64,000 bases of DNA from JBEVJK01 sp963791325 (GCA_963791325.1 CAWBRU010000010.1:62001-126000), one strand, 5' to 3'; numbered from the stretch's first letter, positions 52,203-62,740 are shown. The notes: a model not told the origin generated them from the sequence alone. A program made the numbers and translations.

Positions 52203-53912
52203 ATGGCGAAGATTAGCCGGCTAGCTTATGCCCACATGTTCGGTCCGACGACCGGCGACCGGGTAAGGCTCGCCGATACCGAGCTGTTCATCGAGGTCGA
52301 GAAGGACCTGACCGTCTATGGTGAAGAGGTGAAGTTCGGTGGCGGCAAGGTCATCCGCGACGGCATGGGGCAAAGCCAGATGAGCCGTGCCGCCGGAGCG
52401 CTCGACACCGTCATCACCAACGCTCTGATCGTCGACGCGGGCGGCATCTACAAGGCCGATGTCGGGCTCCGCGACGGCCGCATCGCCGGCATCGGCAAGG
52501 CCGGCAATCCCGACACCCAGCCGGGGGTGGATCTGGTGATCGGGCCGGGGACGGAGGCGATCGCCGGCGAGGGCAAGATCCTTACGGCCGGCGGCATGGA
52601 TGCGCACATCCATTTCATCTGCCCGCAGCAGATCGAAGAGGCGCTGATGGCCGGCATCACCACGATGCTGGGCGGCGGCACCGGCCCTGCCCACGGCACG
52701 TTCGCCACCACCTGTACCCCCGGTCCATGGCACCTCGCCCGGATGATCGAAAGCTTCGACGCGTTCGCCATGAATATCGGCCTTTCAGGCAAGGGCAACG
52801 CCTCCTTGCCCGCCGCGCTCGAGGAGATGGTTCTCGGCGGCGCCTGCGCGCTGAAGCTGCACGAGGATTGGGGTACGACACCGGCGGCGATCGACTGTTG
52901 TCTCACCGTTGCCGACCAGTACGACGTCCAGGTGATGATCCACACCGACACGTTGAACGAGAGCGGCTTCGTCGAGGACACGGTGCGCGCCATCGCCGGA
53001 CGCACCATTCATGCGTTCCACACAGAAGGCGCCGGCGGCGGCCACGCCCCCGACATCATCAAGGTCTGCGGCCTGCCGCATGTCATCCCGTCGTCGACCA
53101 ACCCGACCCGCCCTTATACGGTCAACACCATCGCCGAGCATCTCGACATGCTGATGGTCTGCCATCATCTGTCGCCGGAAATCCCCGAGGACATCGCCTT
53201 CGCCGAAAGCCGCATCCGCAAGGAGACCATCGCCGCCGAGGACATCCTGCACGACCTCGGCGCATTCTCGATCATCTCCTCGGACAGCCAGGCGATGGGC
53301 CGGGTCGGCGAGGTGCTGATCCGCACCTGGCAGACCGCCGACAAGATGAAGCGGCAGCGCGGCCGGCTGCCCGAGGAGTCCGGCGACAACGACAATTTCC
53401 GCGTCCGCCGCTACATCGCCAAATACACCATCAACCCGGCCATCGCGCACGGTCTGGCGCACGAGATCGGCTCCGTCGAGGTTAGCAAGCGCGCCGACCT
53501 GGTGCTCTGGAATCCGGCCTTCTTCGGCATCAAGCCGGACTGCGTGCTGATCGGCGGCACCATCGCGGCGGCGCCGATGGGCGACCCCAATGCGTCGATC
53601 CCGACGCCACAGCCCGTCCACTATCGGCCGATGTTCGGCGCCTATGGCAAGGCCCGCACCAACAGCTCCGTGACGTTCGTGTCCCGGGCCGCGCTCGACG
53701 GCGGCTTGCGCCGGCGGCTCGGCGTGGCCAAGGATCTGGTGGCAGTGCAAAACACGCGCGGCGGCATCGGCAAGCGTTCGATGGTGCTCAACGACGCGAC
53801 GCCCCATGTCGAGGTCGATCCCGAGACCTACGAGGTGCGCGCCGACGGCGAGCTGCTGACCTGCCCGCCCGCAACCGAGCTGCCGATGGCGCAGCGCTAT
53901 TTCCTGTTCTGA
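52203..53912 (+). CDS. ureC: Urease alpha (catalytic) subunit
   Basis: A 569-residue nickel amidohydrolase that splits urea to ammonia and carbamate. Nickel ligands and catalytic residues are seen in DAHIHFICPQQ (His-x-His), ACALKLHEDWG (the carbamylated Lys), MIHTDTLNESG, HAFHTEGAGGGHAPD, the flap MVCHHLSPEIPEDI with its Cys and His, and SSDSQAMGRVGE (Asp). Length and all key residues are normal, so the enzyme should be active. It is followed by ureE, ureF and ureG with very short gaps or overlaps. Confidence 0.98.
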   Translation: MAKISRLAYAHMFGPTTGDRVRLADTELFIEVEKDLTVYGEEVKFGGGKVIRDGMGQSQMSRAAGALDTVITNALIVDAGGIYKADVGLRDGRIAGIGKAGNPDTQPGVDLVIGPGTEAIAGEGKILTAGGMDAHIHFICPQQIEEALMAGITTMLGGGTGPAHGTFATTCTPGPWHLARMIESFDAFAMNIGLSGKGNASLPAALEEMVLGGACALKLHEDWGTTPAAIDCCLTVADQYDVQVMIHTDTLNESGFVEDTVRAIAGRTIHAFHTEGAGGGHAPDIIKVCGLPHVIPSSTNPTRPYTVNTIAEHLDMLMVCHHLSPEIPEDIAFAESRIRKETIAAEDILHDLGAFSIISSDSQAMGRVGEVLIRTWQTADKMKRQRGRLPEESGDNDNFRVRRYIAKYTINPAIAHGLAHEIGSVEVSKRADLVLWNPAFFGIKPDCVLIGGTIAAAPMGDPNASIPTPQPVHYRPMFGAYGKARTNSSVTFVSRAALDGGLRRRLGVAKDLVAVQNTRGGIGKRSMVLNDATPHVEVDPETYEVRADGELLTCPPATELPMAQRYFLF

Positions 53913-53926
53913 GGGAGGTATCCGCG

Positions 53927-54424
53927 ATGCTCCGCGCCACCGCCTATCTGCGTGCCGCCGCGGCTGCCGCAGCGCCCGGCCGGCGCGAGCCCTTCGACCA
54001 CGCGGTCCTTGAAAGCGACGAGCGCCACATGCGCCGCCGTGTCATCCAGCTCGCCGGCGGCGAGCGGCTGTTCGTCGACCTGGCAGAGCCGGTCGCGCTC
54101 GATCACCGTGACATCCTGGTGCTCGACGATGGCCGCCACGCCGAGATCATTGCGGCCGAGGAGACGCTGTACGAGGTGCGCGGCGACGACGCCCGTCACC
54201 TCACCGAACTCGCCTGGCACATCGGCAACCGTCACCTGCCGGCGGCAATCGAGCCCGGCCGCCTGCTGATCCGCCGCGACCCGGTGATCCGCACCATGCT
54301 CGAAGGGCTGGGTGCCGTAATCGCGGAGACCCGTGAGATCTTTCAACCGGCGCGTGGCGCCTATGGTGGCAGCCACCCAGCACACGGCCGTTCCGGCGAT
54401 CATGGACACCATCACCACAGTTGA
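53927..54424 (+). CDS. ureE: Urease accessory nickel chaperone UreE
   Basis: A 165-residue metallochaperone that hands nickel to UreG. The N-terminal peptide-binding domain and the ferredoxin-like metal domain (HLTELAWHIGNRHLPAAIEP) are followed by a short His-rich tail (GDHGHHHHS), typical of nickel-storing UreE. It starts 14 bases after ureC. Its end overlaps ureF. Confidence 0.93.
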   Translation: MLRATAYLRAAAAAAAPGRREPFDHAVLESDERHMRRRVIQLAGGERLFVDLAEPVALDHRDILVLDDGRHAEIIAAEETLYEVRGDDARHLTELAWHIGNRHLPAAIEPGRLLIRRDPVIRTMLEGLGAVIAETREIFQPARGAYGGSHPAHGRSGDHGHHHHS

Positions 54425-55088
54425 AGGTCCGGGCGCTCCGGCGCTGCTGCGCCTGCTTGCCTGGACCTCGCCCAGCTTCCCCACCGGCGGCTTCAGTTAC
54501 AGCCACGGGCTGGAGCGGGCCGTGCATGAACGCCGGCTTGCGGACGTAGACGCCCTCCAGGACTGGATCGCTCAGCTGCTCGAATTCGGCTCGGGGTGGA
54601 ACGACGCCGTGCTGCTTGCCGCGGCCTGGCGCCGGGCCGCCGAGCCCGCCGCGCTGCAGGCGATTGCCGAGCGGGCCGAGGCGCTGTGCGGCAGCCTGGA
54701 GCGACATCGCGAATCGCTGCTGCAGGGCACTGCTTTCCACGCGGCGGCCCGGGCCTGGAGCAGGGATCTGCCGGGGGGATTACCGGCTTCATGCGCCTAT
54801 CCGGTGGCCTTCGGCGCCGTCGGCGCCGCGCATGGCGTGCCGCTCATGCCCGCGCTGATCGCCTATCTGCAGGTCTTCGCCTCCAACCTTCTGCAGGCCG
54901 GCATCCGCCTTGGCGTCACCGGCCAGAGCGGGGCACTGACGGCGCTCGCCCGGCTTGAAACTGTCATACTCGCTACGGTCGTCCGCGCCGAGGCGAGCAC
55001 GCTCGACAGCCTCGGCACGGCCACGCTTCTGGCGGAGATCATCGCCATGCGCCACGAAACCCAGGCAACGAGGCTGTTCCGCTCATGA
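54402..55088 (+). CDS. ureF: Urease accessory protein UreF
   Basis: A 228-residue all-helical protein acting as a fidelity factor for UreG GTPase. The hallmark LAWTSPSFPTGGFSYSHGLE is near residue 15. I took the ATG at 54402, which overlaps ureE by 23 bases; in-frame starts further upstream lie deep inside ureE. Its stop overlaps the ureG start (ATGA). Confidence 0.93.
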   Translation: MDTITTVEGPGAPALLRLLAWTSPSFPTGGFSYSHGLERAVHERRLADVDALQDWIAQLLEFGSGWNDAVLLAAAWRRAAEPAALQAIAERAEALCGSLERHRESLLQGTAFHAAARAWSRDLPGGLPASCAYPVAFGAVGAAHGVPLMPALIAYLQVFASNLLQAGIRLGVTGQSGALTALARLETVILATVVRAEASTLDSLGTATLLAEIIAMRHETQATRLFRS

Positions 55089-55713
55089 CAAGCCACCATG
55101 GACCCCTGAGGGTCGGGATCGGCGGTCCCGTCGGCTCCGGCAAGACGACGCTCACGGAGAAGCTCTGCAAGGCGCTCAGCCGGCGGTTCTCGATCGCCGT
55201 GGTGACCAACGACATCTACACCAAGGAAGACGCGCTGATGCTGGCCCGGCTGCAAGCCTTGCCGGAGGAGCGGATCGTCGGGGTGGAGACGGGGGCTGCC
55301 CGCATACCGCGATCCGCGAAGACGCCTCGATCAACCTGCAGGCGATCGCCGAGCTCGAGCGCCGCTTCCCGGACCTCGACATCGTGTTCATCGAATCCGG
55401 CGGCGACAATCTCGCCGCAACGTTCTCGCCCGACCTTGCGGACCTCACCCTTTATGTCATTTCGGTGTGCCAAGGCGGCGACATTCCGCGCAAGGGCGGA
55501 CCGGGCATCACCCGGTCCGACTATCTGGTGATCAACAAGGCCGACTTGGCCCCCTACGTCGCGGTCGACCTCGACGAAATGCGCCGCGACGCAGCTCGGA
55601 CGCGCGGAGCCCGTCCCTTCGGCTTCACCGATTTGTCGCGCGGCAAGGGCGTTGACGAGATCGTCGCCTTCCTCGCCGAAACCGGCGGGCTGGCCTGGAC
55701 CAACCCGGTGTGA
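55085..55713 (+). CDS. ureG: Urease accessory GTPase UreG (frameshifted)
   Basis: A SIMIBI-class GTPase delivering nickel to urease. Walker A GIGGPVGSGKTTLTEKL is at about residue 11, then VVTNDIYTKEDA. After VGVETG the frame breaks near 55291-55295: GGGGGCTGC lacks one base compared with the expected [20 protein letters not shown]. Beyond the break the protein continues normally (FIESGGDNLAATFSPDLADL, VINKADLAPYV). Since Cys-Pro-His is the nickel site, an error rather than a real mutation is likely. It closes the operon. Confidence 0.93.
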
Positions 55714-55715
55714 TG

Positions 55716-55787
55716 GCTCTAAGCCGTTGTTTTTCCGCAATTCCAAACGGAAAAACCGTTTCACTTTCCCTGGAATTGCCCGGCCGG
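55716..55787 (-). repeat. Interspersed palindromic repeat, copy D (reverse)
   Basis: The reverse complement gives GGCAATTCCAGGGAAAGTGA, AACGGTTTTTCCGTTTGGAA and TTGCGGAAAAACAACGGCTT, the same family as copies A-C without the terminal variable hairpin. It fills the gap between ureG and the Gfo/Idh gene, whose stop codon it abuts. Confidence 0.7.
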
Positions 55788-56966
55788 CTAAAGCGATAGC
55801 GGCACCCAGGCCGCGTTCTTGCGCGAGGAGCGAACGCAGGCGTCGACGAAGGCCACGCCTTCGACCCCGTCGGCAACGGTCGGGAACAGCACATCCCGAG
55901 GTGGCTTCGCCGATTTGCGCCGGGCGGCGCGGATCGCCCGGGCCGCTTCGGCATAAATGTTGGCGAAGCCTTCGAGATAGCCTTCCGGATGGCCGGGCGG
56001 TACGCGGGATACCCGCGCGGCGGCGGCCCCGGCGCCGGCTCCGGCGCGGGTGATCAGCTGCTTGGGCTGGCCGAACGGCGTGTACCAGAGATAGTTGGGG
56101 TCGGCCTGCACCCATTCGATCCCGCCCTTGGTGCCGTAAACGCGCAGCTTGAGCCCGTTCTCGTTTCCCGGGGCCACTTGGCTCGCCCAGATCATGCCGC
56201 GCCCGCCACCTTTGAAGCGCAAAAGGATGTTGGCATTGTCGTCGAGCACGCGTCCCTTGCCGAAGGCGCTGAGATCGGCCGCAAGGGCCTCGAGCTCCAG
56301 GCCGGAGACGAAGCGGGCGAGGTTGTAGGCGTGCGTGCCGATATCGCCCGTCGAGCCGCCGGCACCCGAGCGCTTGGGATCGACCCGCCAGGCCGCCTGC
56401 TTGTGGCCGGTGGTTTCGATCTCCTCGGTCAGCCAATCCTGCGGATATTCGGCCTGCACCAGCCGCAGCGTTCCAAGCTGGCCCTTGGCGACCATCTCGC
56501 GCGCCTGGCGGATCATCGGATAGCCGGTGTAATTGTGGGTGAGCACGAACACCTTTCCGGTCCTGGCGACCAGCGCGGCGAGCTTCTTGGCGTCGGCCAA
56601 AGTGGCGGTCAGCGGCTTGTCGCAAATGACGTGGATGCCGGCCTCGAGGAAGGCCTTGGCCGCGGGGAAGTGCGTGTCGTTGGGCGTTACGATGGCGACC
56701 GCCTCGATGCCGTCCGGACGCGCCGCTTCGGCCTTCGCCATTTCTTGGAACGAGCCGTAGCTGCGGTCGTCGGCCAGGCCGAGCTCCTGCGCCGACGCCT
56801 TGGCCCGTGCCGGGTCTGACGACAGCGCGCCGGCGACCAGCTCGAACTCGCCGTCCATGCGGGCCGCGATCCGGTGAACCGCGCCGATGAAAGCGCCTTG
56901 CCCGCCTCCCACCATGCCGTAGCGGATCCGTCCCTCCCGGCGTTCCGTCCTGCCTTGAATCGCCAC
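55788..56966 (-). CDS. Gfo/Idh/MocA-family oxidoreductase
   Basis: A 392-residue NAD(P)-dependent sugar or inositol dehydrogenase. The Rossmann motif YGMVGGGQGAFIGAVHR is near residue 16, followed by the EKP-like dinucleotide motif VICDKPLTATLADAKKLAAL near 110 and the C-terminal Gfo/Idh domain with catalytic His in GDIGTHAYNL. The GTG at 56966 has GGGAGG upstream. It forms one unit with the isomerase/epimerase gene at 57012 (45-base gap), so both probably act on the same sugar. Confidence 0.9.
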   Translation of the reverse strand: MAIQGRTERREGRIRYGMVGGGQGAFIGAVHRIAARMDGEFELVAGALSSDPARAKASAQELGLADDRSYGSFQEMAKAEAARPDGIEAVAIVTPNDTHFPAAKAFLEAGIHVICDKPLTATLADAKKLAALVARTGKVFVLTHNYTGYPMIRQAREMVAKGQLGTLRLVQAEYPQDWLTEEIETTGHKQAAWRVDPKRSGAGGSTGDIGTHAYNLARFVSGLELEALAADLSAFGKGRVLDDNANILLRFKGGGRGMIWASQVAPGNENGLKLRVYGTKGGIEWVQADPNYLWYTPFGQPKQLITRAGAGAGAAAARVSRVPPGHPEGYLEGFANIYAEAARAIRAARRKSAKPPRDVLFPTVADGVEGVAFVDACVRSSRKNAAWVPLSL

Positions 56967-57011
56967 CTCTTGCCTCCCTCTCTGATCGTGCAGCCTGTGC
57001 GTGGGGCGCGC

Positions 57012-58067
57012 CTAGAAGCCCATTGTAGCGCGCAGCTTTGCCGTGTCGGTCGTCCCGCCGGCAAAATCGTCGAAGGCTTTTTCCGTGACGCGGATGATGT
57101 GGTGCTGGATGAACGGCGCGCCTTCGGCCGCTCCGTCCTCCGGGTGCTTCAGGCAGCACTCCCATTCGAGTACCGCCCAGCTGTCGTAGTCGTATTGCGC
57201 CAGCTTGGAGAAGATGCCGCCGAAGTCGACCTGACCGTCGCCCAGCGAGCGGAAGCGGCCGGCCCGGTTGGTCCAGCCCTGATAGCCGGAATAGACGCCC
57301 TGCCGGCCGGTCGGGTTGAACTCCGCATCCTTGACGTGAAAAGCCCTGATCCGGTCGTGATAGATGTCGATGAAGGCGAGATAGTCGAGCTGCTGCAGCA
57401 GGAAGTGCGACGGGTCGTAGTTGATGGCGCAGCGGGGATGATCGCCGACGGCGGCCAGAAACATCTCGAATGTCGCGCCGTCGAACACGTCCTCGCCCGG
57501 ATGGATCTCGTAGCCGATATCGACGCCGGCCTCCTCATAGGCATCGAGGATCGGGCGCCAGCGCCGCCCGAGTTCGGCAAAAGCCTCTTCGATCAAGCCG
57601 GCGGGCCGCTGCGGCCACGGATAGAGGTAAGGGAAAGCGAGCGCCCCGCTGAACGACACGGTCACGTCGAGCCCGAGATTGCGCGACGCCTTGGCGCCGG
57701 CCAGCACCTGGTCGACCGCCCATTCCTGACGGGCCTTGGGGTTGTTGTGGACCGCCGGCGGGGCGAACCCGTCGAATTGGCTGTCATAGGCCGGGTGAAC
57801 GGCGACCAGCTGGCCTTGCAGATGGGTGGAGAGCTCGGTGATCTCGACGCCGGCATCGGCGCAGACGCCTTTCACGTCGTCGCAATAGTCCTTCGAACCT
57901 GCCGCCTTCTTCAAATCGAACAGGCGGCCATCCCAGGTCGGGATCTGCACGCCCTTGTAGCCGAGGCCGGCCGCCCAGGACGCAATGCTCGACAGCGAAT
58001 TGAACGGTGCCTGGTCTCCGGCAAACTGCGCCAGGAAAATCGCCGGCCCCTTCATCGTCTTTGCCAT
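57012..58067 (-). CDS. Sugar phosphate isomerase/epimerase (xylose isomerase-like TIM barrel)
   Basis: A 351-residue TIM-barrel protein of the AP endonuclease 2/xylose isomerase-like family. Metal-ligand signatures are YEIHPGEDVF (Glu, His), NYDPSHFLLQ (Asp, His) and FHVKDAEFNPTGRQGVYSGY. The ATG at 58067 is used; a GTG nine bases upstream is too near the ribosome-binding site. Such proteins accompany Gfo/Idh enzymes in sugar and inositol catabolism, and one follows here directly. Confidence 0.88.
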   Translation of the reverse strand: MAKTMKGPAIFLAQFAGDQAPFNSLSSIASWAAGLGYKGVQIPTWDGRLFDLKKAAGSKDYCDDVKGVCADAGVEITELSTHLQGQLVAVHPAYDSQFDGFAPPAVHNNPKARQEWAVDQVLAGAKASRNLGLDVTVSFSGALAFPYLYPWPQRPAGLIEEAFAELGRRWRPILDAYEEAGVDIGYEIHPGEDVFDGATFEMFLAAVGDHPRCAINYDPSHFLLQQLDYLAFIDIYHDRIRAFHVKDAEFNPTGRQGVYSGYQGWTNRAGRFRSLGDGQVDFGGIFSKLAQYDYDSWAVLEWECCLKHPEDGAAEGAPFIQHHIIRVTEKAFDDFAGGTTDTAKLRATMGF

Positions 58068-58097
58068 TTGTCTCACCCTCCCGATTTTGTCGTTGGC

Positions 58098-59718
58098 TCA
58101 GCCGTCGCGGCCGGCATAGCTGAAATAGGCGAAGTCCGCAGGCAGTCCGACACCGCTGGTGTCGAACGCCGCCATGCCGATGAAGGCGCCTGTGAAGGAG
58201 CCGTGCTCGCCGCGGCCACCTTCGTCCGAGATCACGCTGGCGTCAAGAATCTGGTCCGACCAGATTCCAGCCTTTTCCCGTGTTGGCGGAAAACTGCAAG
58301 GCCGGCCCGTCGACCTCGGCCGCCAATTCCACGGTCGTGCCGCCATGTGCCACTGCGTGCCGTTCGACGCGCGGAAAGCTCAGCCGGCCGTCCGGCCAAT
58401 CTCCGGGACAGCTCAAGATGGTCAGCACCGTGCCCACCAATTCCTCGAAGGTGAGGCCAGAAAATGGAACTTGTGCCGATTGTAGTAGTGGATCAGGCCC
58501 GCCGCCTGCTGGATGTTTACGGGGCTGAAGCGCAGCCCTGTTTCGGCACGGAAGGAAAAATGCTGCTGGCGGCGCGCCACGAGAGCCTGGTCATACCAGC
58601 TGCCCAGCGACTCCCGGCCGAACAGGCGCAAGCAGCCGGGCATTTCTGTCATCGAGAAAAGCCGCTCGGGATAGGGCGTGCGCAGCCATTGGAAGTCAGC
58701 CGGCAGGCCTTTCAGCGGCTCGAAGGTGTAGCGCAGCTCGGCCGGCTCGGGGTCCGGCTCGATCGGGCTCGGCGCGGGCACGTCGACGGCCGGCACCGGC
58801 CCGCCGCGCGTCGAGCCGCAGCCAGCCGTCGGGATCCCAGCGGCATTTCTGCAGCGCAGTTTCGCGGCCGAGCGGCGAGCGCCTGAGGCCGGGCAGCGGC
58901 CGCGAGCAGAGATGGGTGTGGTAGACCTCGCCATGCGGCGTCTCGACCAGCTGGCCGTGGCCGGCCCGCTGCAGCCGCGCCTCCGGCGCATCCTTGGCGG
59001 TGATGAGATGCACGTCCGGATGCAGCTCGTAGGGCCCGTCGATGCTCCGCGCGCGTGCCATGGTGACTGCGTGATCATAGCCGGTGCCGCCTTCGGCCGT
59101 CGTCAGATAGTAGAAGCCATCGCGCTTGAAGAGATGAGGGCCCTCGACGAGGCCATGGGGGCTGCCGGCAAAGACGTTCTTTGCCGGGCCGACGAGGCGC
59201 TGCGTTGCCGGGTCGTATTGCTGGAGCAGGATGCCGGCGAAGGAGGGGTGCTTCGGGTTGCCACCGACCCCGCTCGAGACGTGGTTCCAGAGCATGTTGA
59301 GGAACCATTTGCGGCCGTCATCGTCGTGAAACAGCGACGGATCGAAGCCCGACGAGTTGACATAGGCCGGGTCCGACCATGGACCTTCGATGGCCGGTGC
59401 GGTGACGATGTAGTTGTGCACGTCCTTGAAGTTGCCGTCGAGCCGCTTGACGTCGGAATAGACCAGCCAGAACAGGCCGTCGGCAAAGGACAGGCAAGGC
59501 GCCCACACCCCGCCGGAATCGGGATTGCCGCGCATGTCGAGCTGGCTGGCGCGATCGAGCGGCCGCTTGATCAGGCGCCAATTGACCAGGTCGCGCGAGT
59601 GGTGGATCTGGACTCCGGGATACCACTCGAAGGTCGAGGTGGCGATGTAATAGTCATCGCCGGCGCGGCAGATCGACGGATCCGGATTGAAGCCGCGGAG
59701 GATCGGGTTGCGGATCAT
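58098..59718 (-). pseudogene. GH43 beta-xylosidase-like glycoside hydrolase (three frameshifts)
   Basis: About 540 residues after repair. The N-terminal five-bladed propeller has the catalytic Asp in GFNPDPSICR, the pKa-modulating Asp in SSGFDPSLFHDDDG and the Glu in LVEGPHLFKRDG. The C-terminal beta-sandwich (GSWYDQALVARRQQHFSFRA and RGEHGSFTGAFIGMAAFDTS) belongs to xylosidase-type GH43. Breaks lie near 58807 (one extra base), 58455 (one missing) and 58275 (one extra). All pieces stay conserved, so error is likelier than decay. No signal peptide: it would act on imported xylo- or arabino-oligosaccharides. It is eight bases from the aldo/keto reductase gene. Confidence 0.82.
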
Positions 59719-59725
59719 TCGACGG

Positions 59726-60778
59726 CTACTTCTTGGCGCGCTCGGGGCCTTTCCGCTCCGCCGATGCGGCCCACAGATTGATGTCGGCCTCGCGGGCATA
59801 GCGGTCGATCTCGTCGAGCTCGGCTTGGCTGAACTCCAGTCCGGCCAGCGCCCCGACGCAATCCTCGACCTGCTCGGGCCGGCTGGCGCCGATCAGCGCC
59901 GAGGTAACGCGGCCGCCGCGCAGCACCCAGGCAAGCGCCATTTGGGCCAAGGTCTGCCCGCGCCGCTCGGCGATCTCATTGAGCGCCTTGATGTTGGCCA
60001 ATGTGCGCGAATTGAGAAAATCCGGATTGAGCGACTTGCCTTGCGCGGCGCGGGCATCGGCGGGAATGCCGCCGAGATACTTCGAGGTCAGCATTCCCTG
60101 CGCCAGCGGCGAGAACACGATCGAGCCGATCCCCAGCTCGTCCAGCGTGTCGAGCAATGCGTCGTCTTCGACCCAGCGGTTGATCATCGAGTAGCTGGGC
60201 TGATGGATCAGGCAGGGGGTGCCGAGGCGGCCGAGGATGGCTGCGGCCTCGCGGGTGCGCTGGGCATTGTAGGAGGAGATGCCGGCATAGAGCGCCTTGC
60301 CGGAGCGGACCGCCTGATCGAGCGCGCCCATCGTCTCTTCCAACGGCGTTTCGGGATCGAAACGATGCGAATAGAAGATATCGACATAGTCGATGCCCAT
60401 ACGCATCAGGCTTTGGTCGAGGCTGGAGAGCAGCGACTTGCGGCTCCCCCATTCGCCGTAAGGTCCGGGCCACATCAGATAGCCGGCCTTGGTCGACACC
60501 ACGAGCTCGTCGCGCAAGCCGCGAAAGTCGGTGCGCAGGATCTTGCCGAACGCCGCCTCGGATGCGCCGGGCGCCGGGCCGTAATTGTTGGCGAGATCGA
60601 AATGGGTGATGCCGAGGTCGAGAGCCTTGCAGCAGATCGCGCGCTTGGTCTGATGCGGCGTGTCGTCGCCGAAATTGTGCCACAGCCCGAGCGAGATCGC
60701 CGGCAGCTTGAGGCCGGATCGGCCGCAGCGATTGTAGATCATGGTATCGTAGCGGTTGTCGGCTGGCTGCCAGCGCAT
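59726..60778 (-). CDS. Aldo/keto reductase (YghZ/Gpr-like)
   Basis: A 350-residue aldo/keto reductase resembling E. coli YghZ (L-glyceraldehyde 3-phosphate reductase). Typical parts are RCGRSGLKLPAISLGLWHNF, catalytic Asp/Tyr in HFDLANNYGPAPG, Lys in VVSTKAGYLMW and His in YSHRFDPETPLEE. The N-terminal extension before MIYNRCG is normal for this group, so the ATG at 60778 is kept. NADPH-dependent aldehyde or sugar reduction is expected. It is cotranscribed with the GH43 gene. Confidence 0.92.
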   Translation of the reverse strand: MRWQPADNRYDTMIYNRCGRSGLKLPAISLGLWHNFGDDTPHQTKRAICCKALDLGITHFDLANNYGPAPGASEAAFGKILRTDFRGLRDELVVSTKAGYLMWPGPYGEWGSRKSLLSSLDQSLMRMGIDYVDIFYSHRFDPETPLEETMGALDQAVRSGKALYAGISSYNAQRTREAAAILGRLGTPCLIHQPSYSMINRWVEDDALLDTLDELGIGSIVFSPLAQGMLTSKYLGGIPADARAAQGKSLNPDFLNSRTLANIKALNEIAERRGQTLAQMALAWVLRGGRVTSALIGASRPEQVEDCVGALAGLEFSQAELDEIDRYAREADINLWAASAERKGPERAKK

Positions 60779-60831
60779 GCCTCACTCTCCCCGAGGATCT
60801 GTGCGAGCAACCTCGGCCGCTCGCCGGTGTT

Positions 60832-61981
60832 CTAGCTTCGCCGCGTCCGCGCAAGCAGGCCGCGGGCATCCTTGACGCCGAGCGCCGCCGGGCGCTCGCA
60901 AGTGGTCCGCATGTCGACGAACTTGCCCGTCTCTCCGGAGCGCAGAATGCCGGTCATCACATCGACGGTATGCAGCGCCAGGTCGAGCGAGCAGCGGTGG
61001 GGCCGCTCCTGCAGAATGCGCCATCGCCATATCGGCCAGCCCCGCCGTGCGGTAGTTGGCCATGGCGCCGTGCTTGTGCTGCTGGTTGGGCACGCCGAAC
61101 GGATGATCCCAGCGCGGCACCTTCTTCACCGGCTTGCCTTTCTGCGAGAAGCGCACCTGCCGCCGAAGAAATTGGGGTCGGGAACATGGATCGTGCCCTC
61201 TTCGCCGTAGAGCTCCATCGGCGCATGGCCGTGGTCCCAGACGTCCCAGCTCGCATTGAAGGTGATGGCGGCCTCGTTCTCGAACTCGATCAGGGCAAGC
61301 ACGGTGGTCGGCGTGTTCACCGGAATGCGCTCGCCGGCCCGCGGCTTGGAGCTGATCGTGCGCTCCTTTGCCGGGATGGTGGCGAGTGCGGCGACCCGTT
61401 TTACCGGTCCGACCAGCTGGATCAGATTGGCGATGTAGTACGGGCCGAGGTCGAGGATCGGACCGCCGCCCGGCTGAAAGAAGAAATCGGGATTGGGATG
61501 CCAATGCTCCATGCCGTGGCTCATCACATGGCAGGTGCCGCTGGTGATGCGCCCGAGCTTGCCCTTGTCGATAAGGTCGCGCGCCAGCTGATGCGCGCCG
61601 CCCAGGAACGTGTCGGGGGCAGAGCCGACCCTCAAGCCGGCTTTCGTCCGCGCGCTTCTTGAGATCGAGCCCTTCGCGCACCGACAGCACGAACGGCTTT
61701 TCGGAGTAGACGTGCTTGCCGGCGTCGAGGATCTCGCGGGAGACGGAATAGTGCACCGCCGGTACCGTGAGGTTGACGACGATGTCGATGTCGTCCGCCG
61801 TGAGCAGATCCTCCACGGTTTCGGCGCGCAGCTTGTACTGCTTGGCTCTGGCCCGTGCCGCGTCCATGCTGATGTCGGCGCAGGCCCGCATCTCGATGCC
61901 GCGAAACAGCGGCGCCAGGCCGAAATAGGTGGTCGAGATATTGCCGCAGCCGATCACGCCCACGCCAAGTGCGTTTGCCAT
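60832..61981 (-). pseudogene. Second Gfo/Idh/MocA-family oxidoreductase (three frameshifts)
   Basis: About 383 residues once repaired. The Rossmann motif VGVIGCGNISTTYFGLAPLF opens the protein, then HVYSEKPFVLSVREG, and the catalytic-domain parts GGGPILDLGPYYIANLIQLV, FNASWDVWDHGHAPMELYGE, WDHPFGVPNQQHKHGAMANY and a normal end. Breaks lie near 61643 (one extra), 61160 (one missing) and 61018 (one extra; removing it gives ADMAMAILQERPHRCSLDLA). Eleven bases separate it from the epimerase gene on the same unit. Read as error-prone sequence rather than true decay. Confidence 0.78.
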
Positions 61982-61992
61982 CTCCGCAGCCC

Positions 61993-62740
61993 CTAATAGC
62001 GCTTGGCCGATTCGAGCGAGCGCTTGGCGAAGCGCTCGAAGTCGCTGGGGTTGTCGTGCTCGATCACCAGCCAGCGGGCTTTGCTCTTCGCCTTTAAGGT
62101 CTTGACCAATCCGGCCCAGTCGACGGTGCCATGGCCGACATCGGCCCAGCCATCCTCGTCCGTCCCCTCGCCGGTAGGAGCGATGTCCTTGACATGGGCG
62201 GCGACGATGCGCTCGCCGTAGCGGTCGATCCATTGGCATCGGATCGGCGCCGCCGCGGATCACCCAGGCAATGTCCATCTCCCAGCCAAGCTCGGGCGCG
62301 GCTGCGAGGATATGGTCCTGCGGCACCGATCCGTCCGCCAGCCGCTTGAACTCGAAATCGTGATTGTGCCAGCCAAAGCCAAGTCCGGCGTCGCTGACCT
62401 TCTTGCCGACCTCACCGAGGCGTTCGCCGAAGCGCTTCCAGCCGGCCGCGTCGCTCGGCCGGGCATCGGCGGCGAGATAGGGACAGGCGACCAGCTGGAC
62501 GCCCAGCGTTTCGGCGATGTCGCGCGCCCGGGGAAAATCGTCTTCCAGCAGCTCGAGCGAGAAGTGCCCGCTGGGCATGGCAAGACCGTTTGCGTCTAGC
62601 TCGGCCTTGAGACGGGCCGGGTCGTCGTAGAGGCCGCCAAATCCCTCGACATTGCGGTAGCCGAGGCGTGCGAGCGTCTGCAAGACTTGAGGCCAGGGTT
62701 GAAAATTGCGGGCGCTGTAGAGTTGAAAGGACCAATCCAT
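61993..62740 (-). CDS. Sugar phosphate isomerase/epimerase (frameshifted)
   Basis: A TIM-barrel enzyme of about 248 residues. The N-terminal LYSARNFQPWPQVLQTLARL, GLGFGWHNHDFEFKRLADGS and GWEMDIAWVIRGGADP are typical. An extra base near 62237 breaks the frame; removal gives GADPIQWIDRYGERIVAAHV, and the rest (HVKDIAPTGEGTDEDGWADV, WLVIEHDNPSDFERFAKRS) continues to the stop. It and the second Gfo/Idh gene form a pair like that at 55788-58067, suggesting two parallel oxidation routes. Confidence 0.85.
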